Assembly (NCBI GenBank): GCA_963713625.1
Contig: CAVQMN010000011.1
Location: 310,001 to 374,000, forward strand
Length of the DNA stretch: 64,000 nucleotides
Direction: 5' to 3'
Origin: Bog-756 sp963713625
GTDB lineage: Bacteria; Actinomycetota; Acidimicrobiia; Acidimicrobiales; RAAP-2
Below, piece after piece: positions 31,593-39,089 of this stretch; positions within the stretch are counted from its first letter, which is position 1; each line of letters opens with the position of its first letter. Position numbers and translations under genes: made by a program. A model generated the notes under the pieces. That model was not told the DNA's origin and searched no databases. It saw nothing but the letters and a program-made list of their open reading frames with translations.

Positions 31593-33254
31593 TCACATCC
31601 GGAACACGCCGTAGCCGCGTGTCCCTTCGATGGGCTGGTTGTCGATCACCGACAGGCAGATGCCGAGCACGGTCCGGGTATCGCGGGGATCGATGATGCC
31701 ATCGTCGTAGAGCCGTCCGGACAGGAACAGCGGGAGAGACTCGGCCTCGATCTGGGCCTCGACCATCTCGCGCATGGTGGCATCGGCCTCCTCGTCGAAA
31801 GGAACACCCTTGGCCTCTGCCGACTGGCGGCCGACGATGGAGAGCACACCGGCCAACTGGGCCGGCCCCATCACCGCCGATCGGGCGTTGGGCCAGGTGA
31901 ACAGGAAGCGGGGATCGTAGGCCCGGCCGCACATTCCGTAGTTGCCCGCGCCATAGGAGGCGCCGATATTGACGGTGAGGTGGGGGACCGACGAGTTGGA
32001 GACGGCGTTGATCATCATGGCCCCGTGCTTGATGATCCCGCCCTGCTCGTACTCTTTGCCCACCATGTACCCGGTCGTGTTCTGGAGGAAAACGAGGGGG
32101 ACGTCGATCTGGTTGGCCAACTGGATGAACTGGGTCGCCTTGTGGGCCTCCTCGGAGAACAGCACCCCCCGATGGTTGGCCAGGACGCCCACGGGATAGC
32201 CGTGGATGGAGGCCCAGCCGGTGACCAGGCTCGAGCCGTACAGCGGTTTGAACTCGTCGAACCGGGATCCGTCCACCACCCGGGCCAGGACCTCGCGCGG
32301 GTCGAAGGGGACCTTGGGGTCGGACGATGCGATGCCCAGGAGCTCACCGGGGTCGTAGAGCGGATCGTCGGCCGGCTGGCTCGGCCCCGGCCCCCGCTTG
32401 CGCCAGTTGAGCCGGCTCACGATCTGGCGGCCCAGGCGGATGGCGTCCACCTCGTCGGTGGCCAGGTAGTCGGCCAGGCCGGACACCCTGGCGTGCATCG
32501 AGGCACCGCCCAGCTCCTCGTCGGTCGACTCTTCGCCGGTGGCCATCTTCACCAGCGGGGGTCCTCCGAGGAAGACCTTGGAGCGTTCCTCGATCATCAC
32601 GATGTAGTCGCTCATGCCCGGGACGTAGGCGCCGCCGGCCGTCGAGTTGCCGAAGACGAGGGCCACGGTGGGCAGGGCCGCGGCCGAACTACGGGTGAGA
32701 TCACGGAAGGCCCGGCCGCCGGGGATGAACAGCTCGGCCTGGGCGGGCAGGTCGGCACCCCCTGATTCGACCAGATTGATGACCGGCAGCCGGTTCTGGA
32801 GGGCGATGTCCGAGGCGCGGGCCCCTTTGCGGAAGGAGAAGGGGTTCATGGCCCCGCCCCGCACCGTGGGGTCGTGGGCCGAGATCAGGCACTCCACCCC
32901 TTCGACGACACCGATGCCCACGACCGACGAGGCCCCGACCGTGTACTCGCTGCCCCACCCGGCCAGGGCGGCCAGCTCCAGAAACGCGGTGTCCCGGTCG
33001 ACCAGGAGCTCGATGCGGTCGCGGGCCAGCAACTTGCCCCGGTCCCGGTGCCGCTGCACATAGCGCTCGCCTCCGCCGGCCCTGGCCGCAGCCAGCTGCT
33101 CACCGACCCCGGTGAGGGCCTCGTTGAGGGCGCGCTCGTTGGTCCGGAAGGTCTCCGATCTCGGGTCGACGGTGGTGGGGAGGATGGGCATGGGCTGGGC
33201 GTCTGGGCCGCCGGGTCGCATTGCTCCCGTCGACGTGGGAAGAATAGGCCCCAT
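31593..33254 (-). CDS. acyl-CoA carboxylase beta subunit (carboxyltransferase)
   Basis: Transfers the carboxyl group from biotin to an acyl-CoA. 553 residues from ATG 33254; ATGs at 33221 and 33191 are in frame, and the one at 33191 (MPILPTTVDPRS) matches the usual family N-terminus best. Crotonase-like N and C halves are visible: HDPTVRGGAMNPFSFRKGAR, NLVESGGADLPAQAE, FGNSTAGGAYVPGMSDY, then PVGVLANHRGVLFSEEA and FLQNTTGYMVG. This is the MccB/AtuC-type rather than the PccB-type sequence. First gene of the leftward operon, divergent from glmU, so the 33255-33317 gap contains both promoters. Confidence 0.92.
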   Translation of the reverse strand: MGPILPTSTGAMRPGGPDAQPMPILPTTVDPRSETFRTNERALNEALTGVGEQLAAARAGGGERYVQRHRDRGKLLARDRIELLVDRDTAFLELAALAGWGSEYTVGASSVVGIGVVEGVECLISAHDPTVRGGAMNPFSFRKGARASDIALQNRLPVINLVESGGADLPAQAELFIPGGRAFRDLTRSSAAALPTVALVFGNSTAGGAYVPGMSDYIVMIEERSKVFLGGPPLVKMATGEESTDEELGGASMHARVSGLADYLATDEVDAIRLGRQIVSRLNWRKRGPGPSQPADDPLYDPGELLGIASSDPKVPFDPREVLARVVDGSRFDEFKPLYGSSLVTGWASIHGYPVGVLANHRGVLFSEEAHKATQFIQLANQIDVPLVFLQNTTGYMVGKEYEQGGIIKHGAMMINAVSNSSVPHLTVNIGASYGAGNYGMCGRAYDPRFLFTWPNARSAVMGPAQLAGVLSIVGRQSAEAKGVPFDEEADATMREMVEAQIEAESLPLFLSGRLYDDGIIDPRDTRTVLGICLSVIDNQPIEGTRGYGVFRM

Positions 33255-33317
33255 GAGCTTTCTACCGCATCACGGAGGGGCCCCGTTCCGGGTGGATCTC
33301 GGAGGCGGGGGTCCGGC

Positions 33318-34517
33318 GTGGTGATTCGCACCTATCCCCAGGGGCGGGCGGAGGAATCGACGGGGGCGGCCGGACGGCCGCCCGGCCCGGGAGGCCGGTT
33401 GTCGGCCGTGGTGTTGGCCGCGGGCGAGGGGACCCGGATGCGTTCGACCCGACCCAAGCCGCTCCACCGACTGTGCGGCCGGCCCATGGTGCTCCATGTG
33501 CTGGACGCCCTGGCCGAGTTGTCGGTGGCCCGGGTCGTGGTCGTCGTCGGCCACCGGGCCGAGTGGGTGACCAAGACGCTCATCGAGCACGCGCCGCCGG
33601 GCATGGCCATCGAGTTCGTCGAACAGGTTGAACAGCGGGGCACCGGGGATGCGATGGCGGTGGCCCTGACCGGACTGCCGGACGAGGACGGTGACGACGA
33701 TGGTGATGTCGTGGTGTTGCCCGGGGACACACCCCTCCTCCGGCCGGCCACGCTGGCCGCGCTGGTCCACCAGCACCGGATCTCGGACAATGCGGCCACG
33801 CTGTTGACAGCCGAGCTCGACGATCCCAGTGGCTACGGGCGGGTGGTGCGGGGCCGCGACGATTCGGTAGCCAGGGTGGTCGAGCATGTCGACGCGTCCG
33901 ACGACGAGCTGGCGGTGCGCGAGATCAACACCTCTATCTACTGCTTCCGCCGGAGCGTGCTGGCGCCGTCGCTGCGCCGGCTGAGCCCGGCCAACGCCCA
34001 GGGGGAGCACTACCTGACCGACGTGGTCGGCGTGCTCTACGAGGCGGGCCACAAGGTCGGGTCGGTGCTGGTGAGCGACACCATGGAGGTGGCCGGGGTC
34101 AACGACCGGGCCCAGCTGGCCGTGGCCGAGGCCGAGCTCCGCGACCGGATCAACGAGCGGTGGATGCGCCGCGGCGTGACCATGTGGGATCCCGAGCGGA
34201 CCTATATCGACGTCGACGTCGAGATCGACCCCGACGTGGTCATCCTCCCCGGGGTCATCCTCCAGGGGTCGTGTGTCGTGGGCGCACACGTCGAGATCGG
34301 CCCCGACGTCCATCTGGTCGACACGGTGGTGGGGGAGGGGGCACAGGTGGCTTCGAGTGTGGGCCGGCGCTCGGTGATCGGGGCCAATGCCCGTATCGGT
34401 CCGTTCGCCGTGCTGGGAGAGGGAACCGAGGTGCCGGCCGGAGGGGTGGTCGGGCCGTGGACCGTGACTCCCGGGGGGACCGGCGACGGTTCCGACGGTT
34501 CCGACGGCAGGCGGTAG
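33318..34517 (+). CDS. glmU: GlmU-like UDP-N-acetylglucosamine pyrophosphorylase, C-terminally short
   Basis: Makes UDP-GlcNAc from UTP and GlcNAc-1-phosphate for cell-wall synthesis. The GTG at 33318 follows GGAGGCGGGG by 7 bases. The uridyltransferase domain is complete: LSAVVLAAGEGTRM, then RPKPLHRLCGRPM, the QRGTGDA motif, PGDTPLL and INTSIYCF. The left-handed beta-helix begins (TYIDVDVEIDPDVVILPGV) but the protein ends at about 399 residues, some 80-100 short of mycobacterial GlmU. The acetyl-CoA and glucosamine-phosphate binding coils (normally including KNS and NYDG motifs) are absent. No continuation is visible in other frames, since prs starts 10 bases later. GlcN-1-P acetylation must therefore be supplied otherwise, if this is the only copy. 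Confidence 0.88.
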   Translation: MVIRTYPQGRAEESTGAAGRPPGPGGRLSAVVLAAGEGTRMRSTRPKPLHRLCGRPMVLHVLDALAELSVARVVVVVGHRAEWVTKTLIEHAPPGMAIEFVEQVEQRGTGDAMAVALTGLPDEDGDDDGDVVVLPGDTPLLRPATLAALVHQHRISDNAATLLTAELDDPSGYGRVVRGRDDSVARVVEHVDASDDELAVREINTSIYCFRRSVLAPSLRRLSPANAQGEHYLTDVVGVLYEAGHKVGSVLVSDTMEVAGVNDRAQLAVAEAELRDRINERWMRRGVTMWDPERTYIDVDVEIDPDVVILPGVILQGSCVVGAHVEIGPDVHLVDTVVGEGAQVASSVGRRSVIGANARIGPFAVLGEGTEVPAGGVVGPWTVTPGGTGDGSDGSDGRR

Positions 34518-34527
34518 CGTCGTGGGC

Positions 34528-35499
34528 ATGGAGTTCACCCCGCGCCGTCGCCTGGAACTGGTGTCGGGAAGGTCCCACCCCGAGCTGGCCCGGGATGTGG
34601 CCAGGCAGCTGGGCGTCGAGCTGGGGGAGGCCAACCTCCGCGAGTTCGCCAACGGCGAGATCCACTGCCGTTTCGACACGTCCATCCGGGGCAGTGACGT
34701 GTTCATCATCCAGACACACTGCGGTCCGGTCAACGATTCGCTGATGGAGCACCTCATCATGATCGACGCGGCCAAACGGGCGTCGGCCAAGCGGATCACC
34801 GCCGTCTGCCCTTACTACGGGTACTCCCGCCAGGACCGGAAGGCCACCGGACGGGAACCGATCACGGCCAAGCTGGTGGCCGACATGTTGTCGGTGGCCG
34901 GCGCCGACCGGGTGGTCAGCGTCGACCTCCACTCCGGGCAGATCCAAGGTTTCTTCAACGTGCCCTTCGATCACCTGACGGCGGCGCCGGTGCTGGTCGA
35001 CTACCTGCGCACCCAACGCAGCGACGATCTGGTCGTGGTGGCCCCGGATGCGGGCCGGGTGAAGGTGGCGGAGCGGTTCAGCCAGCACCTGACCGCCGAC
35101 CTGGCCGTGGTGCACAAGCGTCGGCTACGGGGGACGGCCAACCAGGTGGAGGCACTCCACGTGGTGGGTGACGTCGAGGGGCGTCAGTGCGTCCTGATCG
35201 ACGACATGATCGACACAGCCGGGACCATCGTGGCCGCGGCCGACCTTCTTGTCGACCGGGGGGCGGCCGAAGTCTGGTGCATGGCCACCCATGCCGTGCT
35301 GTCGGATCCCGCGGTGGACCGGTTGAAGAACTCGGCGCTGACCAGGGTGGTGGTGACCAACACGTTGCCCATTCCCCAGGACCGCCACTTCGACAAGCTC
35401 GAGGTGCTGTCGGTGGCCAAGCTCATCTCCGACGCCATCGACGCCGTGTTCGAGGACTCGTCGGTGTCGGAGATCTTCGGCGGGGAGAATTTGGCCTGA
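34528..35499 (+). CDS. prs: ribose-phosphate pyrophosphokinase (PRPP synthetase)
   Basis: Makes PRPP from ribose-5-phosphate and ATP for nucleotide, His and Trp synthesis. 323 residues from ATG 34528 (a GTG at 34522 adds two residues). The ATP/flexible loop is YYGYSRQDRKATGREPI, the metal and ribose-phosphate segments SVDLHSGQIQGFF and VVVAPDAGRVKVAERF, and the PRPP-binding loop VLIDDMIDTAGTI. The usual length for class I PRPP synthetase. Follows glmU, the standard actinobacterial pair. Confidence 0.96.
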   Translation: MEFTPRRRLELVSGRSHPELARDVARQLGVELGEANLREFANGEIHCRFDTSIRGSDVFIIQTHCGPVNDSLMEHLIMIDAAKRASAKRITAVCPYYGYSRQDRKATGREPITAKLVADMLSVAGADRVVSVDLHSGQIQGFFNVPFDHLTAAPVLVDYLRTQRSDDLVVVAPDAGRVKVAERFSQHLTADLAVVHKRRLRGTANQVEALHVVGDVEGRQCVLIDDMIDTAGTIVAAADLLVDRGAAEVWCMATHAVLSDPAVDRLKNSALTRVVVTNTLPIPQDRHFDKLEVLSVAKLISDAIDAVFEDSSVSEIFGGENLA

Positions 35500-36005
35500 T
35501 CTGTCCGGTCCGGGAATCGCCGGATATGGTTTGCATCTCCCCAAACGAACGTTTATACAGAGAGATGGTGCCCGGACCGGCTGGACCGGGATCCGCCTCC
35601 TGCGCCGCCGGTCCGGGCCCTCAGCCCTCATGCCTCAAGATGCCTCAAGCCGTTCGGTCAATCGACCGATGGAGGCGGAGGACGGGTGTGCCCGAGGGCG
35701 ACCTGGACCCGAAATGGGGGGCAGATCGGACGACCCCTCCGCCGATCGGGCGTAATTCGAAAAAAATTCAAAAATCTCCTCAAGTCCGGCTCGGAACGGG
35801 CCGATAGGGAGTGGGCTGGCGTGTCGAGCGGGAAATCCGTGTCGAGCGGGAAATCCGCTGCCGGCTCGATCCCCGGTCGCCGGCCCCGCAGCGCCTCGTC
35901 TATCATGATGAGCCGTCAGCAGCCGCCCTCCGAGATCGTCGTGCCCAGGCACGATCGACCGGAACGGTACTGCCCTCGTGTCAGCACTTCTTGAGGAGTT
36001 CCCGC
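35500..36005. other. intergenic region between prs and rplY
   Basis: About 505 bases with no credible gene. It holds an unusually AT-rich patch (35752-35782, with A runs and AATTC), an 18-bp tandem repeat at 35821-35856, and a TATCAT at 35900-35905 that could be a -10 element for rplY. A palindrome AAACGAACGTTT lies near 35542-35553. The overlapping open frames in this stretch have no recognisable protein content. Confidence 0.55.
35821..35856. repeat. 18-bp tandem duplication
   Basis: Two exact adjacent copies of GTGTCGAGCGGGAAATCC, at 35821-35838 and 35839-35856, about 150 bases before the rplY start. Confidence 0.93.
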
Positions 36006-36674
36006 ATGCCCGAAGTCACCCTTGTCGCCGAATCAGGGCGCGAGACCGGAACCAGTTCGACGCGCCGTCTCCGGACCCAGGGGAAGATCCCGGCGGTGAT
36101 CTACGGTCACGGCGCCGAGCCCCTGCCCATCGCCGTCGGTGCCCGGGAGTTCCAGATCGCCATGTCCGGCGAGGCCGGCCTCAACACCCTGCTCTCGCTC
36201 GAGGTGGGCAAGGACAATTTCCTCACCTTGGCCCGGGACATCCAGCATCACCCGTTCAAGAACGTGGTGACCCATGTCGACTTCCTCATCGTCCGCCGTG
36301 ACGAGGTCATCTCCGCGGAGATCACCATCAACCTCGTCGGGGAGCCCATCGAGGTCCAACACGGGGACGGCGTCGTCGACCAGCAGCTGTACACCCTGCA
36401 CATCAAGGCCAAGCCGGCCGACATCCCGCCGTCGGTGGACATCGACATCTCCGGCCTGACCATCGGGGCCGCGCTCCACGTCTCCGACATCACCATCCCG
36501 CGTGGCGTCGAGTTGGAGACGGATCTGGAAGCCACCGTGGTCGCCGGGCAGCCTCCTCGCGTCCAGACAACCGCCGAGGAGGAGGCCGAGACGGCCGCCG
36601 CCGCAGCCGCGGCCGAGGGCGGCGAGGGTGCCGCCGCAGATTCGGCGCCCGACGCCGAAGCTGCCGAGGGGTAA
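36006..36674 (+). CDS. rplY: 50S ribosomal protein bL25 (general stress protein CTC type)
   Basis: Binds 5S rRNA in the large subunit. 222 residues from ATG 36006, with GAGGAG nine bases upstream. The N-terminal L25 domain (RRLRTQGKIPAVIYGHGAEP) and the TL5/CTC C-terminal beta domain (HVDFLIVRRDEVISAEITI) are both present. A low-complexity Ala/Glu tail of about 40 residues ends the protein, as is common in actinobacteria. It is followed by pth with almost no gap. Confidence 0.95.
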   Translation: MPEVTLVAESGRETGTSSTRRLRTQGKIPAVIYGHGAEPLPIAVGAREFQIAMSGEAGLNTLLSLEVGKDNFLTLARDIQHHPFKNVVTHVDFLIVRRDEVISAEITINLVGEPIEVQHGDGVVDQQLYTLHIKAKPADIPPSVDIDISGLTIGAALHVSDITIPRGVELETDLEATVVAGQPPRVQTTAEEEAETAAAAAAAEGGEGAAADSAPDAEAAEG

Positions 36675-36677
36675 GCC

Positions 36678-37319
36678 CTGCTCGGCAAACGTCGGCCACC
36701 AGGGTCCCCGCGCCAGGGGACCCCGGTCGATGCGCTGGTGGTCGGCCTGGGCAACCCGGGCAGCGAGTACGAGGGCACCCGCCACAATGTGGGGGCCGAG
36801 GTGGCGGCGGTGCTCGCCGACCGGCACGGGGGTCGGCTCAAGGCCGAGAAGGGGCTGCAGTCGCGGGTCTGCACGCTCCGGATCGGTGGATGCGCCGTCC
36901 TTGTCGCTATCCCGCAGACCTACATGAACGAGTCGGGCCAGGCGGTGGCGCCGCTGGTCCGACGGTCCGGCATCGACCAGGGCGATGCGACGGGCACCGC
37001 CCACCGCCTGATCGTGGTCCACGACGAGCTCGACCTTCCGTCGGGCCGAGTCAAGGTGAAGTCGGGCGGCGGGACGGCCGGGAACAACGGGCTCAAGTCG
37101 ATCGACAGCCATCTCCACACCAACGACTACCTCCGGGTGCGGGTGGGGATCGGCAAGCCGCCGGGACGCCAGCCCGGTGCCGACTATGTGCTCAAGCGTC
37201 CGGGTGCCGCCGAGCGGGCCAGGTTGGCGGTGGCCGTCGAGGAGGCGGCCGACGCCGTCGAGGCCATCGTCACCGAAGGGGTCCAGGCGGCCATGACCCG
37301 GTTCAATGCCGCGGAATGA
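36678..37319 (+). CDS. pth: peptidyl-tRNA hydrolase
   Basis: Frees tRNA from peptidyl-tRNA dropped by stalled ribosomes. Family motifs: LVVGLGNPGSEYEGTRHNVG with the catalytic His in RHN, PQTYMNESGQAV, and VVHDELDLPSGRVKVKSGGG. The first standard start is GTG 36738, but that would remove most of the first beta strand (VDALV). I extend to a CTG at 36678, three bases after the rplY stop, which has GAGGGG six bases upstream; the product is then 213 residues. The start is uncertain, the identity is not. Its stop overlaps the ABC ATPase start (ATGA). Confidence 0.9.
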   Translation: MLGKRRPPGSPRQGTPVDALVVGLGNPGSEYEGTRHNVGAEVAAVLADRHGGRLKAEKGLQSRVCTLRIGGCAVLVAIPQTYMNESGQAVAPLVRRSGIDQGDATGTAHRLIVVHDELDLPSGRVKVKSGGGTAGNNGLKSIDSHLHTNDYLRVRVGIGKPPGRQPGADYVLKRPGAAERARLAVAVEEAADAVEAIVTEGVQAAMTRFNAAE

Positions 37320-38287
37320 GCGGCATGGGGAATGACACGGCCATCTCGGTACGGGGTCTGACCAAGTCGTACGGCAAGCTCGCAGCCCTCCGGGGCATCG
37401 ACTTCGAGGTCCGTCGAGGCGAGGTGCTCGCCCTGCTCGGACCCAACGGCGCCGGGAAGACCACCGCGGTCGAGATCCTCGAGGGCTATCGCCGCCGCGA
37501 CGGCGGCCAGGTCGCCGTCCTCGGGGTCGACCCGCAGCGGCGCGACCGAAGTCTCCGCGCCAAAGTGGGCATCGTCCTCCAGGAATGCGCGGTCGACCCC
37601 TATCTCACCGTGGCCGAAGTCGTGACCCAGCGGGCCGGTCTCTATCCTTCGCCGCGCCCGGTGGGCGAGGTGATCGACCTGGTCGGCCTCGGGGCCAAGG
37701 CCAAGGCCCGGGTCAAGAACCTCTCGGGAGGCCAACAGCGCCGGCTCGACCTCGGGCTGGCCCTCGTCGGCAATCCCGAGCTGATCTTCTTGGACGAGCC
37801 CACGACCGGCTTCGATCCTTCGGCCCGACGCGAGGCCTGGGACGTGGTCCGGGGTCTGTGCGCCGAGGGCCGCACGGTCGTCCTCACCACCCACTACATG
37901 GATGAAGCCCAGGAGCTGGCGGACACGGTGATCGTCATCGCCGCCGGCCGGGTGGTGGCCTCGGGGTCACCGGACACGCTCGGCGGCCGGGACCGGGGCG
38001 AGACAAAGGTGCGGTTCATCCTCCCGGCCGGGACGTCCCTCGGGGACCTTCCCCTGCCCGTCGGCCTGGCCCCGGAGATGCGCGGCGAGTTCGTCGAGTT
38101 CCACATCACCGAGCCCACCGCCGTGCTCCACGCCCTCACCCAGTGGGCTCTGGGGCGTGGGGAGGTGCTCTCCGGGCTGGCGGTCAACCGGCCCTCGCTC
38201 GAAGACGTCTACCTCGAGCTCACCGGGGGCTCGGACCCCGGGGCACCGGGCGGTACGGGACCGGGGGATGGGGGAGCAGCGCCGTGA
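37316..38287 (+). CDS. ABC-2 type exporter, ATP-binding protein
   Basis: A 323-residue ATPase of the DrrA/CcmA-like group. Walker A is GPNGAGKTT, the signature NLSGGQQRRLDLGLALVG, Walker B LIFLDEPTTGFDP, and the switch His is in LTTHYMDEAQE. A C-terminal extension of about 90 residues after the nucleotide-binding fold is typical of drug-type exporters. It overlaps pth and the permease by 4 bases each. The substrate is unknown. Confidence 0.93.
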   Translation: MSGMGNDTAISVRGLTKSYGKLAALRGIDFEVRRGEVLALLGPNGAGKTTAVEILEGYRRRDGGQVAVLGVDPQRRDRSLRAKVGIVLQECAVDPYLTVAEVVTQRAGLYPSPRPVGEVIDLVGLGAKAKARVKNLSGGQQRRLDLGLALVGNPELIFLDEPTTGFDPSARREAWDVVRGLCAEGRTVVLTTHYMDEAQELADTVIVIAAGRVVASGSPDTLGGRDRGETKVRFILPAGTSLGDLPLPVGLAPEMRGEFVEFHITEPTAVLHALTQWALGRGEVLSGLAVNRPSLEDVYLELTGGSDPGAPGGTGPGDGGAAP

Positions 38288-39045
38288 ACGATCTCCTCAT
38301 TGCCGCCAACCAGGTCCGGTACGAACAGAAGGCGTACTGGCGGAACCCGATGGCCGCGGTGTTCACCATCATGTTCCCGGTGGTCTTCTTGGTGGTGGTG
38401 GGCACCTCGGCCGGCTCTTCCCGCGTGCCGGGCACCACGCTGACGTACTCGCAGTACGTGGTGGTGGCCATGCTGACCTTCGGCCTCATCGCCGCCTGCT
38501 ACACGAACCTGGGCATGACCATCTGCCTGCGCCGCGACTCGGGAGTGCTCAAGCGGATGCGGGGCACCCCCATCTCGATCGGTTCGTACATGGGGGGCAT
38601 CATCGGCAGCGTGCTGGTCAATGTGGCGTTGCTCACCGTGGTGGTGGTGGGCATCGGCATGGTCTTCTACCACCTCCACTTCCCCTTCCATCCGCTGGCC
38701 GTGCTCCTGACACTGCTGGTCGGCATCGTCACCTTCTGCGCCCTCGGCATGGCGGTCACCATCCTCGTGACCAACGCCGACGCGGCCCCGGCGGTGATCA
38801 ACGGGATCTACTTCCCGATCGTGTTCATCTCCGGTGTGTTCTACCCCCTCAGCAACGGGTCGGTCCTGTCGCGGATCGCCGACTACTTCCCGGTTCGCCA
38901 CCTGATCATCGCCCTGGTGAACGGGTTCGAAGGCGGGCCGGGATCGGGACTGCGCGTCCACGACCTGACGGTCATGCTGCTCTGGGCCGCCGGCGGCCTG
39001 ATCTTCACGGCCCGCCGGTTCCGGTGGGAGCCCCGGCGCCACTGA
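38284..39045 (+). CDS. ABC-2 type exporter, permease
   Basis: A 253-residue membrane protein with about six hydrophobic segments, for example AAVFTIMFPVVFLVVVGT, VVVAMLTFGLIAACYTNLG, VLVNVALLTVVVVGIGMVFY and AVLLTLLVGIVTFCALGMAV. An ABC2_membrane family motif is seen in INGIYFPIVFISGVFYPL. The GTG at 38284 overlaps the ATPase stop, giving a two-gene exporter. Likely a homodimeric or heterodimeric half with the preceding ATPase. Confidence 0.92.
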   Translation: MNDLLIAANQVRYEQKAYWRNPMAAVFTIMFPVVFLVVVGTSAGSSRVPGTTLTYSQYVVVAMLTFGLIAACYTNLGMTICLRRDSGVLKRMRGTPISIGSYMGGIIGSVLVNVALLTVVVVGIGMVFYHLHFPFHPLAVLLTLLVGIVTFCALGMAVTILVTNADAAPAVINGIYFPIVFISGVFYPLSNGSVLSRIADYFPVRHLIIALVNGFEGGPGSGLRVHDLTVMLLWAAGGLIFTARRFRWEPRRH

Positions 39046-39089
39046 CCGACCTGTCATCACCGGGGGCCGACCCCGATACCCTGAACCGC

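Noticed and set aside
35187..35807. Open frames covering the prs 3' end and the prs-rplY gap
   Set aside because: Their products are low-complexity Arg/Gly/Pro sequences in the wrong frame relative to prs.
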